A DNA stretch of 64,000 nt, taken from contig NZ_FMCU01000018.1 of the NCBI RefSeq assembly GCF_900091525.1, forward strand, positions 86,818 through 150,817, given 5' to 3'. A program made the translations under genes and the position numbers. The first letter of the stretch is position 1. Each line of letters opens with the position of its first letter. The stretch is from Micromonospora matsumotoense. GTDB taxonomy: Bacteria > Actinomycetota > Actinomycetes > Mycobacteriales > Micromonosporaceae. The notes beneath the pieces were generated by a model. It ran no database searches. It worked only from the letters and a program-made list of their open reading frames with translations, and was not told where the DNA came from. Of this stretch, positions 1 through 8,106 are shown piece after piece.

Positions 1-947
1 TCGGGCTGCCGAAACTGGTCGGCCTGGCCGGTGGGGACGCCGCGCTGCTCAGCGGCACGCACACCCTGCGGGTCTGGTACTCGGGACCGGACCGGCAGCG
101 GGTCGCGCTGCTCGACACCCTCGGCGAGCGGGACGTCATCCGTTCCGGCCGGGACGTGTGGACCTGGGACAGCAAGGCCAACACCGCGACGCACCGCACC
201 CTGCCGGAGTCGACCGGGCGGGCGGCGGAGGGCGCGTTGCCGGTCACCCCGCAGGAGGCCGCCGAGCGGGCCCTGGCCGCCGTCGACCCGAGCACGCTGG
301 TCACCACCGGCCGGTCGGCCACCGTCGCCGGTCGGGACGCGTACGAACTGGTGCTCACCCCGCGTGACGAGGCGTCCCTGGTGCACCAGGTACGGATCGC
401 CATCGACGCGACCGAGCACGTGCCGCTGCGGTTCGAGGTGCTCGCCGACGGCGCCGACCAGCCGGCCTTCGAGATGGCCTTCACCCAGGTCGACTACCGC
501 CGGCCGGACGCCGACCAGTTCACCTTCAACCCGCCGCCCGGGGTGAAGGTGACCGAGGCGACCGGCGACCTCCCGGGCGCGAAGGCCGGGGCCGGGTCGA
601 AGGTCGGCGCGCACCCGGAGGCCAGAGCCGGTTCGAAGCCCGGTGCGGGCGACGACGCCGGTCTACGTACCGTCGGAACGGGCTGGGCCACCGTGCTGGT
701 GGTGCGGACGGACGAGGCGGACGAGGCGGGTAAGCCGGCGGGTGGTGCGGCGAAGCCCGGACCGGCCGACGGCCCCGGCGCGGCGCAGGCCCTCGACCTG
801 CTCAACGGGCTGCCCAAGGTCAGCGGGGACTGGGGCAGCGGCCGGCTGTTCGCCGGGAAGCTGTTCAGCGTGCTGCTCACCGACGACGGGCGGGTGCTCG
901 CCGGGGCGGTGACCCCGGAGCGGCTGTACCAGGCCGCGCGGGGCTGA
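1..947 (+). CDS. LolA/RseB-like lipoprotein-sorting domain protein, 5' end outside window
   Basis: The reading frame is open from base 3, so the true start lies upstream of the window. The visible 314 residues begin with a beta-rich stretch (THTLRVWYSGPDRQR, then DVWTWDSKANTATHRTLP) typical of actinobacterial proteins annotated as outer-membrane-lipoprotein-carrier LolA or RseB-like. These are exported, all-beta proteins thought to bind lipid or lipoprotein at the membrane surface. A Gly/Ala/Lys/Pro-rich linker lies around 580-780, followed by a short C-terminal domain. The signal peptide is not visible. The family is assigned by resemblance only and the substrate is unknown. Confidence 0.6.
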   Translation, partial: GLPKLVGLAGGDAALLSGTHTLRVWYSGPDRQRVALLDTLGERDVIRSGRDVWTWDSKANTATHRTLPESTGRAAEGALPVTPQEAAERALAAVDPSTLVTTGRSATVAGRDAYELVLTPRDEASLVHQVRIAIDATEHVPLRFEVLADGADQPAFEMAFTQVDYRRPDADQFTFNPPPGVKVTEATGDLPGAKAGAGSKVGAHPEARAGSKPGAGDDAGLRTVGTGWATVLVVRTDEADEAGKPAGGAAKPGPADGPGAAQALDLLNGLPKVSGDWGSGRLFAGKLFSVLLTDDGRVLAGAVTPERLYQAARG

Positions 948-967
948 TCCCGCACACCACGACCCTC

Positions 968-1003
968 GGGGGTCCGGGCCGGCGCAAGCCGGTGCGGGCC
1001 CCC
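968..1003 (+). terminator. GC-rich hairpin after the LolA-like gene
   Basis: GGGGG-TCCGGGCCGGC pairs imperfectly with GCCGGTGCGGGCCCCC around a GCAA tetraloop, 20 bases after the stop codon at 947. There is no T-tract, which is usual for actinomycete terminators. Confidence 0.55.
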
Positions 1004-1125
1004 GTCGGCATGTCCGGGCCCGGCCGACAGCCATGACCCAGGCCGGTGGGAGCCGGAGCGGGAGCGACCGCGCGGGGCCAGCGACCCGAACGGGGCCGGG
1101 CCGGGGTTGCCGGTCGGGCGAAGGC

Positions 1126-1200
1126 TTGGTGGGGGGCCGCCGCAGGCGGTATCTTGAACAGTTCCCGAAATGCAAAGTGGAATGGCCGCAGAGCCATTCC
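1126..1200 (+). promoter_or_regulatory. Candidate promoter and leader inverted repeat before the helicase
   Basis: TTGGTG at 1126-1131 and TATCTT at 1150-1155, spaced 18 bp, make a plausible sigma-70-type promoter. Downstream, GGAATGGC (1179-1186) and GCCATTCC (1193-1200) form a perfect 8-bp inverted repeat around a 6-base loop, ending 30 bases before the TTG start. It could be an operator or an mRNA hairpin. I could not match it to the published rifamycin-associated element from memory. Confidence 0.4.
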
Positions 1201-1230
1201 ATGCGTGATTCTAATCTATGAGGAGACGGC

Positions 1231-3561
1231 TTGTCAACGCACCCGGACGAGCTGCGGCAACCCGACGACGAGATCGGCCGCGAGCAGGAGTACGTGTCGA
1301 TGCTCTACGGCCGGCTGGACGACCTGCGCGAGCAGGCCGGCCGGCGGCTCACCGACGAGCTGCGCGCCGGTGGCGGCGGCACCCAGCAGGACCGCTCCCA
1401 ACGCGACAGCGCCGTCCGGATGTACGCCGACCAGGTCGAGCAGTTCTCGGCGGTCGAACAGGGGCTGGCCTTCGGCCGGCTCGACGGGGCCGACGGCAGC
1501 CGGCACTACGTCGGCCGGATCGGCATCTTCGACACCGACGGCGACTACGACCCGCTGCTGATGGACTGGCGTGCCCCCGCCGCCCGGCCGTTCTACCTCG
1601 CCACCGCCGCCAACCCGCAGGGCATCCGGTTGCGGCGGCACCTGCGCACCCGGGAACGGAAGGTCACCGGCCTCAACGACGAGGTGCTGGACATCGAGGC
1701 GGCCTCCCCCACCGGCCACGAGGAGCTGACCGGCGAGGCGTCCCTGCTCGCCGCGCTCAGCGCCGGCCGGACCGGCCGGATGCGGGACATCGTCGAGACC
1801 ATCCAGGTCGAGCAGGACCGGATCATCCGGGCCGACCTGCCCGGGGTGCTGGTGGTGCAGGGCGGCCCCGGCACCGGCAAGACGGCCGTCGCGTTGCACC
1901 GCGCCGCGTACCTGCTCTACACCCACCGGCAGCAGCTCTCCACCCGGGGCGTGCTGCTGGTCGGGCCGAACGCCACCTTCCTGCGCTACATCTCGCAGGT
2001 GCTGCCGGCACTGGCCGAGACGGGGGTGCTGCTCAGCACCCCCGGCGACCTCTTTCCCGGGGTCAGCGCCCATCGTGCCGAGCCGGCCCGGACCGCCGCC
2101 CTCAAGGGGCGGGCGGTGCTGGCCGAGGTGCTCGCCGCCGCCGTCCGGGACCGGCAGTGGGTGCCCGACGACCCGCTGGAGATCGAGTTGCCCCAGCGGG
2201 AGATGCTGCGGCTGGACCCGGAGACGGTACGCCAGGCCCGCGACCGGGTCCGGCGCACCGATCGCCCGCACAACCTGGCCCGCGCGCTGTTCGACATCGA
2301 GATCGTGCACGCCCTCGCCGACCAGGTCGCCGAGCGGATCGGCGCCGATCCGCTCGGCGGGGAGAACCTGCTGGAGGAGGCGGACCGCGCCGAGATCCGC
2401 CGGGAGCTGCGCGAGGAACCGGAGGTCACCGCCGCGCTGGACCGGCTCTGGCCGGTGCTCACCCCGCAACGGCTGCTCGCCGACCTGTACGCCGCGCCGG
2501 AGCGGATCGCCGCCGCCGCGCCGATGCTCACCGACGACGAGCGCGCCCTGCTGCACCGCCCGGCGGGCGACGGCTGGACGCCGGCCGACGTGCCGCTGCT
2601 GGACGAAGCCGCCGAGCTGCTCGGCGAGGACGAGCGGGCCGCCGCCGCCCGCCGGGAACGCATCCGCTCCTTCCAACGCGAGTACGCCGAGGGTGTGCTG
2701 GAGATCGCCCGGGGCTCCCGCTCGATCGACGTGGAGGACGAGGCCGAAGGCGGTGAGATCCTCGGTGTCACCGACCTGATCGACGCCGACCGGCTGCTGG
2801 AACGGCAGGAGGAGAGCGACCGGCTGACCACCGCGCAGCGGGCCGCCGCCGACCGGCGTTGGGCGTTCGGGCACGTCATCGTGGACGAGGCGCAGGAGTT
2901 GACCCCGATGGCCTGGCGGCTGCTGATGCGTCGTTGCCCGAGCCGGTCGATGACCATCGTCGGGGACGTGGCGCAGACCGGCGCGCTGGCCGGCACCCCG
3001 TCCTGGGCCGAGGCGCTGGAGCCGTACGTGGCGCGGCGGTGGCGGCTGGAGGAGCTGACCGTCAGCTACCGCACTCCGGCCGAGATCATGGCGGTCGCCG
3101 CCGAGGTGCTCGCCGGGATCGACCCGGAGCTGCGCCCACCCCGCTCGGTACGCCACAGCGGGGTGCCGCCGTGGGACCGGACGGTCGCACCGGACCGGCT
3201 CGGCGCGGAGCTGGTCGAGGCGGCCCGCCGGGAGGCCGCCGGGCTGGACGGCGGCGGCACGGACTCCCGCCCGGGTGACCGGGAGGGGCGGCTCGGGGTG
3301 ATCGTGCCGGCCGGGCGGGCCGACGAGTTGGCGGGCGTCCTGCTGGCCGCACTGCCCGAGGCGGCGGTCGGCGAGCAGCCCGAGTTGGAGAGCCGGGTGG
3401 TGCTGCTCACCGTGGGCCAGGCCAAGGGGCTGGAGTTCGACTCGGTGCTGGTGGTCGACCCGGACGGGATCGTCGCCGAGTCCCCCCGGGGCCGCAGCGA
3501 CCTCTATGTCGCGCTGACCCGCGCCACCCAACGCCTGGGGGTGCTCCGCCCCGCCGCCTGA
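1231..3561 (+). CDS. helD: HelD-type UvrD/Rep-like ATPase that recycles RNA polymerase
   Basis: The 776-residue protein has a superfamily-1 helicase core. Walker A is GGPGTGKT at about residues 211-218, Walker B is VDEAQEL at about 551, and the C-terminal motif is LTRATQRL near 761. Before the core lies an N-terminal charged helical region, as in HelD. HelD proteins push into RNA polymerase channels and release stalled enzyme; actinobacterial relatives such as HelR can also displace rifamycins. The start is a TTG with AGGAG at 1221-1225, six bases away; the nearby ATG at 1218 is out of frame. Whether this copy confers rifamycin tolerance cannot be read from the sequence. Confidence 0.85.
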   Translation: MSTHPDELRQPDDEIGREQEYVSMLYGRLDDLREQAGRRLTDELRAGGGGTQQDRSQRDSAVRMYADQVEQFSAVEQGLAFGRLDGADGSRHYVGRIGIFDTDGDYDPLLMDWRAPAARPFYLATAANPQGIRLRRHLRTRERKVTGLNDEVLDIEAASPTGHEELTGEASLLAALSAGRTGRMRDIVETIQVEQDRIIRADLPGVLVVQGGPGTGKTAVALHRAAYLLYTHRQQLSTRGVLLVGPNATFLRYISQVLPALAETGVLLSTPGDLFPGVSAHRAEPARTAALKGRAVLAEVLAAAVRDRQWVPDDPLEIELPQREMLRLDPETVRQARDRVRRTDRPHNLARALFDIEIVHALADQVAERIGADPLGGENLLEEADRAEIRRELREEPEVTAALDRLWPVLTPQRLLADLYAAPERIAAAAPMLTDDERALLHRPAGDGWTPADVPLLDEAAELLGEDERAAAARRERIRSFQREYAEGVLEIARGSRSIDVEDEAEGGEILGVTDLIDADRLLERQEESDRLTTAQRAAADRRWAFGHVIVDEAQELTPMAWRLLMRRCPSRSMTIVGDVAQTGALAGTPSWAEALEPYVARRWRLEELTVSYRTPAEIMAVAAEVLAGIDPELRPPRSVRHSGVPPWDRTVAPDRLGAELVEAARREAAGLDGGGTDSRPGDREGRLGVIVPAGRADELAGVLLAALPEAAVGEQPELESRVVLLTVGQAKGLEFDSVLVVDPDGIVAESPRGRSDLYVALTRATQRLGVLRPAA

Positions 3562-3605
3562 CCCACCGCCTGGTCCGGACCACCCGCGAGATCGGGCGTG
3601 AGACG

Positions 3606-3645
3606 CGGATGTCGTGGCCTCCCCGGCGGAAGGCCACGACATCCG
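3606..3645 (+). terminator. Perfect 15-bp hairpin after helD
   Basis: CGGATGTCGTGGCCT at 3606-3620 pairs perfectly with AGGCCACGACATCCG at 3631-3645 around a 10-base loop. It lies between helD and a convergent gene, so it probably terminates transcription from both sides. Confidence 0.75.
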
Positions 3646-3733
3646 TGGTCGCGGGTCGTCGGGGCGATCGGCCCGGTGACCGGGGCGGGCCCGGCCGCAC
3701 CGGGCCGGGCGACCCACCCCACCTCCGATGGTG

Positions 3734-4147
3734 TCAGTCGTCGGAGAAGTCACCGATCTCGACGGCACTGGCGGACTGGTCGCTGACGGGGCCGCCGGTC
3801 GGGGTGCTCAGGCCACCGGTGGTGGCGTCGCCGGTGGTGGTCGGGGCGACCTTGCCCGGGTGCCGCCCGGGCTGCCGGGCCACCCGCCGCACGCTGGCCG
3901 GGCCGGCGGTGCCGCCGGTGGTGGTCACCGCCCCCTGGCCCCGGGTCGGGCCACCGTCGCGCAGCACCTCCGGGTCGATCGGCACGTCGGCCACGTCGTC
4001 CGGGTCGTCCTCCTGGATGGCTCTGGTCACGTCGACCTGGGGCACGGTCACCTCGTCGAGCGCCCCGGGGCCGTACACCCCGGCGGTGAGCCGTTCCTCG
4101 GCCGCACGGGTGGAGTTCCGCATCACGTCGTCGTCGCGCACGTCCAT
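3734..4147 (-). CDS. Hypothetical acidic, low-complexity protein
   Basis: The 137-residue protein starts MDVRDDDVMRNSTRAAEERL. It has an acidic middle (EDDPDDVADVPIDPEVL) and a disordered Thr/Gly/Pro-rich tail ending in EIGDFSDD. The frame stays open to 4570, but upstream of 4147 the translation is Arg/Pro/Cys-rich with no recognisable features. GAGGTG lies immediately before the ATG at 4147, so that start was chosen. There is no signal peptide, membrane segment or known domain. I do not recognise the function. Confidence 0.5.
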   Translation of the reverse strand: MDVRDDDVMRNSTRAAEERLTAGVYGPGALDEVTVPQVDVTRAIQEDDPDDVADVPIDPEVLRDGGPTRGQGAVTTTGGTAGPASVRRVARQPGRHPGKVAPTTTGDATTGGLSTPTGGPVSDQSASAVEIGDFSDD

Positions 4148-4288
4148 CACCTCGCAGAGTCTCGGCGGAACCCGCTGCGTGCCCGGGGTCCGGACGACCA
4201 AACACCGCCCCCCGCCGCCGGAAACCAGGTTGGCACCCAACGGTCGAGGTGCCGGTCCGCACCCCGGCGGCGCGCGGGCCGCACCCAC

Positions 4289-4337
4289 CCCGGTCCGCGC
4301 ACGGCCCGCACCCCACCCCGGCCGTGCGCGGACCGGG
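4289..4337. repeat. 18-bp-stem palindrome in a divergent intergenic region
   Basis: The 404-base gap 4148-4551 separates two divergent genes. In it, an 18-base arm at 4289-4306 (core GGTCCGCGCACGGCC) pairs perfectly with 4320-4337 around a 13-base C/A-rich loop. Because both neighbours point away, a terminator role is unlikely; a regulatory hairpin or REP-like element is more plausible. I see no gene in the rest of the gap. Confidence 0.5.
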
Positions 4338-4551
4338 CCTGCGTCGGCGAGGCGTCGCCGCGTACCACGGTCTGGGCACCGGAGGGCGGGCCCGGCGGCG
4401 GCGGATTTTCGGCCGGAAGCCGGTGTTACCTGCTCACCGTCGGGGGGTAGACCCAGGGTGCCCCCGCCACAGCAGGCGAACCGTGCCGTGGCCGACCGCG
4501 GTAGCGGGGCGAGGGAAGCGCAGGTACTCATCAAATCCTGAGGAGGACCAG

Positions 4552-4929
4552 ATGAGCACGCAGGCCGCATCCACCAGGCCCATGAACCGGCCGATGCAGG
4601 ACACCGCCCAGCGCAACGCCATGATGAACGAGCAGACCCGGCAGATGCCGGCGATGCACGACGGGCACCGGGAGCCGATGCCGTCGCCGGGTACGGAGAC
4701 CAAGCAGTCGTTCCTGACGACCGAGTTCTGGGTGTACGCCGCCGCAGTCGCGGTCGTGGTGATCTCCGCCTTCTGGCGTGGTACCGCCACGAACGGGCTG
4801 AACATCAACAACCCGACGCAGGCGTGGTGGTTCCTGACCGCCCTGACCGGCGCCTACCTGGTGAGCCGGGGCCTGGCGAAGGCGGGTTCGGCGCGGCGTT
4901 CCGGCGCGGAGCGCAAGGGTCGTCGCTGA
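4552..4929 (+). CDS. Small two-helix membrane protein
   Basis: The protein has 125 residues. A Met/Gln-rich N-terminus (four MNRP/MQD/MMNEQ-like stretches up to residue 50) precedes two membrane helices, FWVYAAAVAVVVISAFW at about 61-78 and WWFLTALTGAYLVSRGL at about 94-110, and a basic tail (ARRSGAERKGRR). The start is the ATG at 4552, preceded by a strong GAGGAGGA at 4540-4547; upstream in-frame Mets give Arg-rich nonsense. It looks like a conserved actinobacterial membrane protein of unknown role. Confidence 0.75.
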   Translation: MSTQAASTRPMNRPMQDTAQRNAMMNEQTRQMPAMHDGHREPMPSPGTETKQSFLTTEFWVYAAAVAVVVISAFWRGTATNGLNINNPTQAWWFLTALTGAYLVSRGLAKAGSARRSGAERKGRR

Positions 4930-4965
4930 CCGTAGCTGACCCGAGCAGCGCAAGCTGCTGAGGAC

Positions 4966-4997
4966 GATGGCCCCCGGGATTCCTCCCGGGGGCCATC
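4966..4997. terminator. Strong 14-bp hairpin between convergent genes
   Basis: GATGGCCCCCGGGA at 4966-4979 pairs perfectly with TCCCGGGGGCCATC at 4984-4997 around TTCC. It lies between the small membrane gene and the oppositely directed Spo0M gene, so it can act in both directions. Confidence 0.85.
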
Positions 4998-5096
4998 GCT
5001 GGTCCACGTGACCGCCGAGCGCGGTCCAGCCGTCACGACGTCTCCACACCGGACCGGCGACCCGCCCGACGAGGGTCCGCCGGACCTGACCTCAGT

Positions 5097-6080
5097 TCAC
5101 TCGTCGCCGCCGAAGTCGCCGCCGTCGTCACCCTCGAAGGCGTCCTCGATCAGTTCGCCGGCGACCAGGCCACCGGCGACACCGAGGGCCGCGCCGGCCA
5201 CCACGCCGCCCATCCCCGGGCCCCGGCCGTGGTGGCCGTGACCCTTGCCGTGCACCGGGTAGCCGTGGGTGGGGGCGCCGTACCCGGAGGAGGCCCGCAG
5301 GTTGCCGTACGTGGAGGTGGTCTCCCGCAGCCAGCCGTCCACGACCTGGACCCAGTCGACCCGGTCGACGTCGGCGTGCGAGACGGTGTAGCGGCCGAAC
5401 ACGTCGTGCCCGGAGCTGAGGAAGCCACCCCGCTTGTCGCACTCCAGCACCACCTCGACCCCGTGCGGGCTGGTCACGAAGGTCAGCTCCAGCTCGGTGA
5501 TGGCCTGCGCGTACTGAGGTGCGGCGAAGAACTCGATCTCCTGGTAGAACGGCAGCGTCTGCTGGGAGCCCCGGATGTGGCCCCGCTCCAGGTCGGCGTG
5601 CTTGAACCGGAAACCGAGCTGCTGGAACGCGCCCAGGATCTGCTCGTGCACCGGCAGCGGGTGCACGTTGACCTGGTCGAGGTCGCTCTTGTCGACCGCG
5701 CGGGCGATCGCCAGCTCGGTACGCAGCCCCATGGTCATGCCGTGCAGGCGCTGGCCGTAGACGTCGGTGATCGGGGTCTCCCACGGCACCGGCAGCTGGA
5801 ACGGGATGGCGAGCTGCTGCTTCGGGGCGAGCTGGAGCGGGCCGCTGACCACCATCCGGTGGAACTCCATGACGCCGGCGTACTCGCTGTCACCGCCCTC
5901 GATCTCGACCCGGGTGACCAGCCCGATGACGACCTGCTCGATGTTGGCGGGGGCGTCCCCGCCGACCAGGTTCACGTTGCCGTCGAGGGTCAGGCCGGGC
6001 CGGGTGTTCGGGTTGGCCAGGACGGTGTCGACGCTGGGCCCACCCACGCCGAACGCGCTCAGCATCTTCTTGAAGACCAT
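5097..6080 (-). CDS. Spo0M-like sporulation-control protein
   Basis: The protein has 327 residues. It begins MVFKKMLSAFGVGGPSVDTV and carries the arrestin-like beta-sandwich typical of Spo0M (GGDAPANIEQVVIGLVTRVE; PWETPITDVYGQ; LGFRFKHADLE; LPFYQEIEFF). Spo0M proteins influence sporulation or cell division in Bacillus; their actinobacterial role is unclear. The last 40 residues are an odd Gly/His-rich tail, then a Gly/Ala hydrophobic stretch and an acidic end (FEGDDGGDFGGDE), which could associate with membrane. The start at 6080 has GGGAG about six bases upstream. The family call is firm; the function is inferred. Confidence 0.85.
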   Translation of the reverse strand: MVFKKMLSAFGVGGPSVDTVLANPNTRPGLTLDGNVNLVGGDAPANIEQVVIGLVTRVEIEGGDSEYAGVMEFHRMVVSGPLQLAPKQQLAIPFQLPVPWETPITDVYGQRLHGMTMGLRTELAIARAVDKSDLDQVNVHPLPVHEQILGAFQQLGFRFKHADLERGHIRGSQQTLPFYQEIEFFAAPQYAQAITELELTFVTSPHGVEVVLECDKRGGFLSSGHDVFGRYTVSHADVDRVDWVQVVDGWLRETTSTYGNLRASSGYGAPTHGYPVHGKGHGHHGRGPGMGGVVAGAALGVAGGLVAGELIEDAFEGDDGGDFGGDE

Positions 6081-6152
6081 CGGAACTCCCGCTTCACGGT
6101 CGGCGCGTACTCCACCGTGGAGCACGCACGGTTACCCGGCGCACCCTAACTG

Positions 6153-7412
6153 CTAGGGCTGTGAAGTGACTGAGAAGCCACGCCGGGGCCGGGCCAGCAC
6201 CAGCAGCACCCCGGACGCCGCCACGAAGAAGACCGCCATGGCCGCCGCCAACGGCAGCAGGCTCGCGTACCCGAGGAGACCGGTCAGCGGCGTGACCAGC
6301 GCGCCGGCCAGGAAGCCCAGACCACCCTGGAGCGCGGCGGCGGTGCCGGCGGAATGCCGGCCGGCCTCCTGTGCCAGCGCGGTGGTCGCCGGCAGCGTGA
6401 GGCCCATCCCGGTCACCACGACGGCGAGCAACGCCCACGGCACGGCCAACGGCGGCGCGGTCTGCCGGTCGACGAGGGCCACGACGAGCAGGGCGAGGGT
6501 CGCCACCGTGGACGCCCCCACCCCGGCGGCCCGCAGCGGGCCGGCCCCGAGCCGCGTCACCAGCACCCGGAAGAGCAGCCCGGCCCCGGCCATGCCGGCG
6601 GCGTTGGTGGCGAAGATGAGCGTGTAGCGGGCCTCGTCCATCCGGTAGACCGTCTGGAAGACGAACGACGACCCACCGATGTAGGTGAAGAAGCCGGCGA
6701 TCGCGAGGCACAGCACGGTGAGGTGGGTGAGGAACCCCCGGTCGCGCAGCAGCCCGGCCATCCGCCCGACCGCCTCGCGCGGGCCGCCCGCCTGCCGGCG
6801 GTGCGCGGGCAGCGTCTCCGGCAGCCCGACCAGCGCGGCCACCGCCATCGCCGCGCCCAGCCCGGTGAGGGCGAGGAACACGGTACGCCAGTCCCCGTGG
6901 TCGAGGATCACTCCGCCGACGGCGGGCGCCAGCACCGGGCCGAGGAAGGTCACCGAGGCGATGCTGCCGAACCGGGCGGCGGCCTGTGTGCCCTGCCAGG
7001 CGTCGGTCACCATCGCCCGGCCCAGCGCCACTCCGGTGCCGGCGGCGATCCCCTGGCCGAGTCGGGCCAGCACCAGCACCCCGCCGCTGGAGGCGACCAC
7101 GCAGAGCAGCGACAGCAGCGTGAAGCTCAGCGTGCTCACCAGGACGATGCCGCGTCGGCCCCGGACGTCACTGACCGGGCCGAGCAGGAGCTGACCGGCG
7201 GCCATCCCGATGATGAACGCGGTCAGGGTCAACTGGGCCACGGTCGCGCTGGTGTCCAGGGAGCGCCGCAGCTCGGGCAGGGCGGCGAGGTACGCGTCGG
7301 TGGCGAACGGCCCGACCCCGGTCAGCAGCACCAGCGCCACCATGGACGGCGTGCCCGCCGGCCGACGGGGCCGGTGCGGCGTGGACGGCTTCTTGACCTG
7401 CGGCTGTGTCAC
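6153..7412 (-). CDS. Bcr/CflA-type MFS multidrug exporter
   Basis: The 419-residue protein has about twelve hydrophobic helices. Its first helix (PFATDAYLAALPEL) matches the conserved PxxTDMYLPALP of Bcr/CflA drug:proton antiporters. The signature GQLLLGPVSDVRGRR (motif A) follows at about residues 71-85. Bcr/CflA members export compounds such as bicyclomycin, chloramphenicol or sulfonamides; the substrate here is unknown. I chose the GTG at 7412 (VTQPQVKKPS) because upstream codons are Arg/His-rich noise, but no good ribosome-binding site stands before it, so the start may be wrong. Confidence 0.8.
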   Translation of the reverse strand: MTQPQVKKPSTPHRPRRPAGTPSMVALVLLTGVGPFATDAYLAALPELRRSLDTSATVAQLTLTAFIIGMAAGQLLLGPVSDVRGRRGIVLVSTLSFTLLSLLCVVASSGGVLVLARLGQGIAAGTGVALGRAMVTDAWQGTQAAARFGSIASVTFLGPVLAPAVGGVILDHGDWRTVFLALTGLGAAMAVAALVGLPETLPAHRRQAGGPREAVGRMAGLLRDRGFLTHLTVLCLAIAGFFTYIGGSSFVFQTVYRMDEARYTLIFATNAAGMAGAGLLFRVLVTRLGAGPLRAAGVGASTVATLALLVVALVDRQTAPPLAVPWALLAVVVTGMGLTLPATTALAQEAGRHSAGTAAALQGGLGFLAGALVTPLTGLLGYASLLPLAAAMAVFFVAASGVLLVLARPRRGFSVTSQP

Positions 7413-7608
7413 CCGTCGGACCCTAGTCGCGGGATCGGTCCGGCGCGGGGTCCCGTGGTGGCCGGTGTCTCCGATCCAGTCCGCCCCCCGGCGGCGGTGA
7501 TCGGCACGCCTCGGCTCCCCGTTCGCTTGACAGGAGCTGGCCATACTGGGGCGGTGGAGTTACCGGACCACTACGGAATGGAATTTCCTTCGATGGACGG
7601 AGGCCGAC

Positions 7609-7818
7609 ATGCGTTGGCTCATGATCCTGATCCTCGTGGTGGGAGCTGCCGCCGCCGTCTGGCTGTGGCGTCGCGCCCGACAGGCGTCGATCGACCCCGA
7701 CCGGCGGATTCTCGACCAGCAGGCGTCGGCCGAGGCCCGGACCCGGCTCGACGAACACCGCAACCGCACTGACGGCAGCGGCACCGGCAGCGGTGGGGTC
7801 GGCGGCTGGAGCCAGTAG
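7609..7818 (+). CDS. Small single-helix membrane protein
   Basis: The 69-residue protein has one N-terminal helix (MILILVVGAAAAVWLW), a basic stop-transfer (RRARQ), a charged stretch and a Gly/Ser tail. GGAGG lies about six bases before the ATG. It is divergent from the MFS exporter. The function is unknown. Confidence 0.7.
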   Translation: MRWLMILILVVGAAAAVWLWRRARQASIDPDRRILDQQASAEARTRLDEHRNRTDGSGTGSGGVGGWSQ

Positions 7819-7834
7819 GGACCGTCTGCCCCGC

Positions 7835-8106
7835 CTATCCGGCGTCGTCGGTGAGCAGTCCGCGCAGGACGCTGCGTACCGTCGTCTCGAAGAGGTCGCG
7901 GGGCGCGGACGGTGACGGATCGGTGATGGCGGCGACCAGGTTCGGGTACGCCGCCAGGTCGATGCCGGCGAAGCCGACCCGCGGGGCGGCGGACTCCTGG
8001 CGGGCGAACAGCGACGTCACCCCGGTCATCATGGCGATCGCCTCGAACTTGGTGGTGGTCGCCGCCGGAACCGGCCGCAGGACGGCCAGGCAGTGGTCGA
8101 ACCAGC
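7835..8106 (-). pseudogene. TetR-family regulator remnant, C-terminal part only
   Basis: The minus strand encodes ARWFDHCLAVLRPVPAATTT and onward to VRSVLRGLLTDDAG, which resembles the ligand-binding C-terminal end of a TetR regulator that sits divergent to an alpha/beta hydrolase. The N-terminal helix-turn-helix is missing. Upstream of about 8106 the sequence becomes an inverted piece of the neighbouring hydrolase. The 112-codon frame that remains begins in unrelated sequence. It is a decayed gene and no active repressor is expected. Confidence 0.65.

Noticed and set aside
1081..1230. Rifamycin-associated element before helD
   Set aside because: No convincing match to the element as I remember it; only a candidate promoter and an unrelated dyad were seen.
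1234..3768. 844-codon open frame antisense to helD
   Set aside because: It mirrors helD on the opposite strand; the translation is His/Gly/Arg-rich without domains, an effect of high GC.
4249..4551. Longer N-terminus for the membrane protein at 4552
   Set aside because: Upstream codons cross a palindrome and encode Arg/Pro-rich noise, while a strong ribosome-binding site marks 4552.
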